From Deltaproteobacteria bacterium (GTDB lineage: Bacteria > Desulfobacterota > Desulfobacteria > Desulfobacterales > ETH-SRB1): DNA of 9,502 nucleotides. The notes beneath the pieces are model-generated. The model did not search any database. It worked only from the letters and a program-made list of their open reading frames with translations, and was not told where the DNA came from. The first letter of the stretch is position 1, and each line of letters begins with the position of its first letter. This document shows positions 6,681-9,502 of this stretch, piece after piece. The stretch covers positions 1 to 9,502 of the forward strand of contig DAOUSD010000041.1 in NCBI GenBank assembly GCA_030627405.1. Direction: 5' to 3'. The position numbers were made by a program, and so were the translations under genes.

Positions 6681-8117
6681 ATGATGAATTATAAAAAACA
6701 TTTAGCGATTAAATTTTTCGTCCTGTTAGTTCTCTACTCTCTGCTATTGATTTCATCAGGATGCACATCAATGTCAGCAAGAAAAGAATTATCTCATTTT
6801 AACGCTCTTTACTCACAAGGTCAATATGTAGAAGCTGCAAATTTTGAGTTAAAGAAACATGGCGGAGAAAAGGCCGGACCATCAAACTTATTGCAAAAGT
6901 TACAAGCAGCGGCGGCATTGCGTTATGCAAAACAATACTCGCAGAGTACAAAGCTGTTTGATGAATGCGAAGACGCATTTAAGCATTATAACGAAAAAAG
7001 TCGTGCAGGTTCCTCAGTTGTTTCTGTTTTGGTAAATGAGACAGCATTAGACTATCGCGGAGAAGAATATGACGGAATAATGGTCAACACTTATAAGGCA
7101 CTTAATTTCTGGAAACTCGGCGAAAAGGATTTGGCAAGAATTGAATTTAATCGAGCGCTGGATAGGCAAAGAAGAGCAAAGGAAAGATTCGCGAAAGAAA
7201 TTTTAAAAATGAAGGAGGACATAGCGAAGAAACAGGCTGAGCAAGATGCAAAAGCTAAAAAGGATAAAGCACCATCGGTTAATATTAATAAGGCGGTTAA
7301 CAATCCCCAAATCGGTAAAATTTTAGAAAAAAAATATTCTAACCTTCACGCATTTGAAGCATATCCTGATTTTATAAATCCTTTTACTACTTATATGGCG
7401 GGATTATTTTTTATGTCCGAGAGAGACTACTCTAACGCATCAACGCTTTTAATGGAAACATATGGCATGGTTGGAGAGAATCCATTTGTGATAGATGACT
7501 TCGCAAAAGCAGAGCATGCTTTAGATGGAAAAACTACACAAAATAAATGTGTCTGGATTATTTTTGAAAATGGGCTGGGGCCGGTCAAAGAGGAGCTTGT
7601 AGTATACTTACCGATAATATATGCCAATAAAGTTGTATTTACAGGCATTGCATTACCAAAATTAAAGCTTAGAAAAGGGGCGTATCCATATATTTATGTA
7701 AATGGTCAAAGTTCAGATAAAGAAAAGATAAGAACAGAGCCTTTAGCAAGCATGGAAAGAGTCGTCCAAACTGAATTTGAAAAAGATTATACCGGAATAT
7801 TAACGAGAGCAATTATTTCTGCATTAATGAAGGTTAGTGTACAACATGTTGCAGTAAAAAAATATGGTGCACCTGGAGCACTTGCCGGCTTGATTTATCA
7901 AGTTGCAACGACTTCCGCGGATATCCGTATTTGGACTGCATTACCAAAAGATTTTCAAGTCGCTAAGATTAAGTGTCCGGAAAATGGTTTAGTTACTATA
8001 ACTACTCTTGAAGGTAATAAAATTGAGGTTAAAGTTCCTGCAAGTGAATGCTCTTTAATTTATATAAAGATACCAAAAGCAGGCGCTAATATTTCATACG
8101 ATGTCTTAAAATTATAA
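6681..8117 (+). CDS. COG3014-type TPR lipoprotein upstream of ycfL-lpoB
   Basis: 478-aa predicted outer-membrane lipoprotein. The N-terminal hydrophobic segment ends in SSGC with lipidation Cys28, and the +2 residue is Thr, not Asp, so sorting to the outer membrane is expected. TPR-like helices follow: HFNALYSQGQYVEAANFELK (39-58), AAAALRYAKQYSQSTKLFDE (76-95) and the conserved stretch YDGIMVNTYKALNF (130-143) with ARIEFNRALDRQRRAKE (152-168). A charged Lys/Glu coiled-coil segment (about 165-198) leads to a C-terminal half with the family-type strings GLIYQVATTSADIRIWTALP (403-422). These landmarks match the uncharacterised COG3014 family, whose members often precede ycfL and lpoB in gammaproteobacteria; that context recurs here. 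Function is unproven; a scaffold in outer-membrane control of peptidoglycan synthesis is inferred from the neighbourhood. Shine-Dalgarno is weak; ATG 6684 is an alternative start two bases wide of no consequence to the product. Confidence 0.82.
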   Translation: MMNYKKHLAIKFFVLLVLYSLLLISSGCTSMSARKELSHFNALYSQGQYVEAANFELKKHGGEKAGPSNLLQKLQAAAALRYAKQYSQSTKLFDECEDAFKHYNEKSRAGSSVVSVLVNETALDYRGEEYDGIMVNTYKALNFWKLGEKDLARIEFNRALDRQRRAKERFAKEILKMKEDIAKKQAEQDAKAKKDKAPSVNINKAVNNPQIGKILEKKYSNLHAFEAYPDFINPFTTYMAGLFFMSERDYSNASTLLMETYGMVGENPFVIDDFAKAEHALDGKTTQNKCVWIIFENGLGPVKEELVVYLPIIYANKVVFTGIALPKLKLRKGAYPYIYVNGQSSDKEKIRTEPLASMERVVQTEFEKDYTGILTRAIISALMKVSVQHVAVKKYGAPGALAGLIYQVATTSADIRIWTALPKDFQVAKIKCPENGLVTITTLEGNKIEVKVPASECSLIYIKIPKAGANISYDVLKL

Positions 8118-8149
8118 ATATTTTTAGTTTGTCAAGATATGGGGGTGCT

Positions 8150-8554
8150 GTGTTTCTAAAAAAAATCTGTAAAATTTTTGTCGTTTTATTGATATTCTCT
8201 TTTGTAGGCTGTGCGGCTTCTAATAAGTCTAAAACTACGAAGAAGCCTGTCGATAGCCGGGTTGCAATTATTGACGTTGCTTTAGCGCGTAAACTGCCAG
8301 CTATTGACGTGATAGTTCACACGAGATCTGATGGATTAATGGAAGTACAGGTAACAGGCAGGAATTACACGTCAACATACTATAACCTTGAATATAAAGC
8401 TGAATGGCTAGATAAAAACGGTCTTCTTATAAAAACAATTCTATCGCGCTGGACAGCTTTTCCGGCTTATGAACAATCAGAATATATGTTTAAAGCAGTT
8501 GCTCCTAAAGCGACTGCTGTTGATTTTAGAATTAAAATAAGAAAAGGGGAATAA
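8150..8554 (+). CDS. ycfL: YcfL-family (DUF1425) lipoprotein
   Basis: 134-aa predicted lipoprotein. Basic n-region FLKKICK, hydrophobic FVVLLIFSF and lipobox VGC give lipidated Cys21 with Ala at +2, so outer-membrane sorting is expected. The mature part is a small beta-rich domain with the YcfL pattern: VQVTGRNYTSTYYNLEYKAE, WLDKNGLL, then an aliphatic/aromatic stretch and VAPKATAVDFRIKI at the end. E. coli YcfL is encoded directly before LpoB, as here, which supports the assignment. Its function is unknown. Start chosen is GTG 8150, next to GGGGGT at 8141-8146; a TTG at 8129 in the same frame would add seven residues before the signal peptide and is less likely. The gene begins 32 bases after its upstream neighbour. 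Confidence 0.82.
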   Translation: MFLKKICKIFVVLLIFSFVGCAASNKSKTTKKPVDSRVAIIDVALARKLPAIDVIVHTRSDGLMEVQVTGRNYTSTYYNLEYKAEWLDKNGLLIKTILSRWTAFPAYEQSEYMFKAVAPKATAVDFRIKIRKGE

Positions 8555-8558
8555 ATTT

Positions 8559-8606
8559 ATGAATTCTGTAAAAAAAAAACAGGCGTATAAAATTGCATTC
8601 TATTAG
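8559..8606 (+). promoter_or_regulatory. out-of-frame lpoB start region with A10 tract: possible slippage or frameshift site
   Basis: AAGGGGA (8544-8550) followed 8 bases later by ATG 8559 is the best initiation signal near lpoB, 4 bases after the ycfL stop. Read as given it encodes only 15 residues (MNSVKKKQAYKIAFY) before TAG 8604-8606. The A run at 8570-8579 has ten A's. With nine A's the frame continues through MNSVKKNRRIKLHSISM directly into the LpoB signal peptide, giving a normal basic n-region. So either the run was miscalled, or it is a slippery tract that switches LpoB synthesis. Confidence 0.55.
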
Positions 8607-8607
8607 C

Positions 8608-9222
8608 ATGTCTCTTTTATTCAAACAAATAATAATTATTTCATTTATTTCTGTTTTGATTAGCGGGTGCGCTGCAACAACTCAAAATATTGATATGAAT
8701 AACGATCGTGGTCAGGCTGTTATGGGGCTTGATTATCGTGATTTCCAAAAAGCGGCCGGCGAGTCTATAAGCTCTATGTTGGAATCAGGAGCATTAAATA
8801 AGCCTAGTGGAGGGCGTTATGTGCTGGCAATCTCGCGAATAATCAATGACACGATGCAAAGAATTGATACGGATCAATTAATTAAAAAAATCCGCGTTGA
8901 GCTTTTGCAAAGTGGTAAGGTTGTGGTAACAACAGCGGTTGGCGCCACTGGCGCTGAAGATAAAATGACTATGCAGGCGCGAGAATTGCGAAAAACAGAT
9001 GAGTTCAAGCAAAGCACAGTTGCAGGCAAGGGACAGATGGTTGCACCGGAACTAAGCCTTTCAGGAAAAATAATTCAACGAAACGTACGAGTTACAAGCA
9101 GTCTGCAACAGGCTGAATACTACTTTCAATTAACCTTGACCGATATTAATACAGGCCTTGCTCTATGGGAGGGAGAATCGGTAATCGGTAAGAGAGGAAG
9201 CAATAAATCTGTATCTTGGTAG
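8608..9222 (+). CDS. lpoB: LpoB, outer-membrane lipoprotein activator of class A penicillin-binding protein
   Basis: Outer-membrane lipoprotein which, in E. coli, reaches through the peptidoglycan and stimulates the glycosyltransferase/transpeptidase PBP1B. From ATG 8608 the product is 204 aa. Signal FKQIIIISFISVLISGC has lipobox ISGC with Cys21 and Ala at +2. The mature domain carries family strings: DYRDFQKAA, LAISRIINDTMQRIDTDQL, KKIRVELLQSGKVVVTTAVG, ELSLSGKI, YYFQLTLTDINTGLALWEGE and the terminal GSNKSVSW. The linker between Cys21 and the globular domain is short (about 20 residues), unlike the long Pro/Ala-rich linker of E. coli LpoB. The start is uncertain: ATG 8608 and TTG 8593 both lack a good Shine-Dalgarno, whereas ATG 8559 has one but is a single base out of frame across an A10 run. 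It is the last gene of the four-gene run, and no terminator is visible after it. Confidence 0.93.
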   Translation: MSLLFKQIIIISFISVLISGCAATTQNIDMNNDRGQAVMGLDYRDFQKAAGESISSMLESGALNKPSGGRYVLAISRIINDTMQRIDTDQLIKKIRVELLQSGKVVVTTAVGATGAEDKMTMQARELRKTDEFKQSTVAGKGQMVAPELSLSGKIIQRNVRVTSSLQQAEYYFQLTLTDINTGLALWEGESVIGKRGSNKSVSW

Positions 9223-9502
9223 TATCGAATTTTTTTATCCCCATTTTACACAATTTTATGTTCAATATATTATTATATATAACATTTTATGATTACAAAA
9301 CTCAAGTAAAAGTAGTCCAAAATCCACCACCTAAAAAAAGATATGGATATTTTTAAGTGCATCCCTCCCTTAATAAACGATTTTGTTTCCTTAGGAAAAT
9401 TACTGTTCAGCCTGATAGTTTCCTAATACCTAAGTTGAGCGATTTTTTGCGAAGATATGTGCTGAGATCTTGATGCATAAGGATTTGCAAAAACCGCAGG
9501 CA
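9223..9502. other. AT-rich right flank, no confident gene
   Basis: 280 bases after lpoB. The first ~130 are very AT-rich with no coding frame of note. A palindrome TTTCCT-t-AGGAAA lies at 9386-9398, and GTTTCCTAA recurs at 9418-9426. A frame on the - strand runs in from the window edge and stops at TCA 9407-9409 (31 codons, including LRKKSLNLGIRKLSG); on the + strand an open frame reaches the edge from 9434 with an ATG at 9473. Neither can be assigned. Nothing here looks like a terminator with stem plus T-run. Confidence 0.5.
9407..9502 (-). CDS. possible C-terminal end of a gene entering from the right edge
   Basis: On the - strand, 31 codons are open from the window edge to a stop at 9407-9409. 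The peptide (FLQILMHQDLSTYLRKKSL, then NLGIRKLSG) is Leu/Lys-rich and helical-looking, with the flavour of a transposase or other basic protein C-terminus, but I do not recognise a family. Only the length of open frame and plausible composition support it; the + strand is open over much of the same stretch. Confidence 0.18.
   Translation of the reverse strand, partial: CLRFLQILMHQDLSTYLRKKSLNLGIRKLSG

Noticed and set aside
9335..9360. AAAAAGATATGGATATTTTTA near-palindrome as the lpoB terminator
   Set aside because: Only A-T pairs, mismatch in the arm and a two-base centre; too weak for a terminator and over 100 bases after the stop.

Overview
The window comes from an AT-rich (roughly 40% GC by eye) Gram-negative bacterium. 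The diderm envelope is shown by three lipoproteins with clear lipoboxes, an outer-membrane-type beta-barrel protein and an LpoB homologue. The oxygen-labile [4Fe-4S] class I fumarase fits an anaerobic or microaerobic lifestyle. From the overall feel of the proteins I suspect a Desulfobacterota-type (former Deltaproteobacteria) organism, but that is inference; nothing here is a taxonomic marker. All confident genes lie on the + strand.

Left part (1-2274), RNA and translation-related genes. The window opens inside a T4 Rnl2-like RNA ligase (5' end missing). A possible 39-codon ORF overlaps its stop. Next is a PrmA-like methyltransferase with an unusual N-terminal winged-helix-like region, started from TTG behind a strong Shine-Dalgarno. 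A translationally coupled ribbon-helix-helix antitoxin / MazF toxin pair follows.

Middle part (2349-5862), housekeeping. A compact UvrD/PcrA/Rep superfamily 1 helicase (619 aa) carries a small internal tandem duplication and an acidic insert. It is separated from a complete class I fumarate hydratase (536 aa) only by a 45-bp array of heptamer repeats that begins on the helicase stop codon and ends at the fumarase ATG.

Right part (5863-9222), envelope operon. A 248-bp intergenic region holds a perfect 13-bp inverted repeat. Four closely spaced genes follow: a small secreted beta-barrel candidate, a COG3014-type TPR lipoprotein, a YcfL-family lipoprotein and LpoB, the outer-membrane activator of a class A penicillin-binding protein. 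The three lipoproteins form a conserved set, best known from gammaproteobacteria, that probably links the outer membrane to peptidoglycan synthesis. The lpoB start region contains an A10 homopolymer that puts the best ribosome-binding site and ATG one base out of frame with the lpoB ORF. This is either a sequence error or a slippage/phase-variation site, and is the observation I would check first.

The last 280 bases (9223-9502) are AT-rich and hold no confident gene. A short reading frame on the - strand entering from the right edge could be the C-terminus of a further gene. I found no tRNA, rRNA, CRISPR array or convincing intrinsic terminator.
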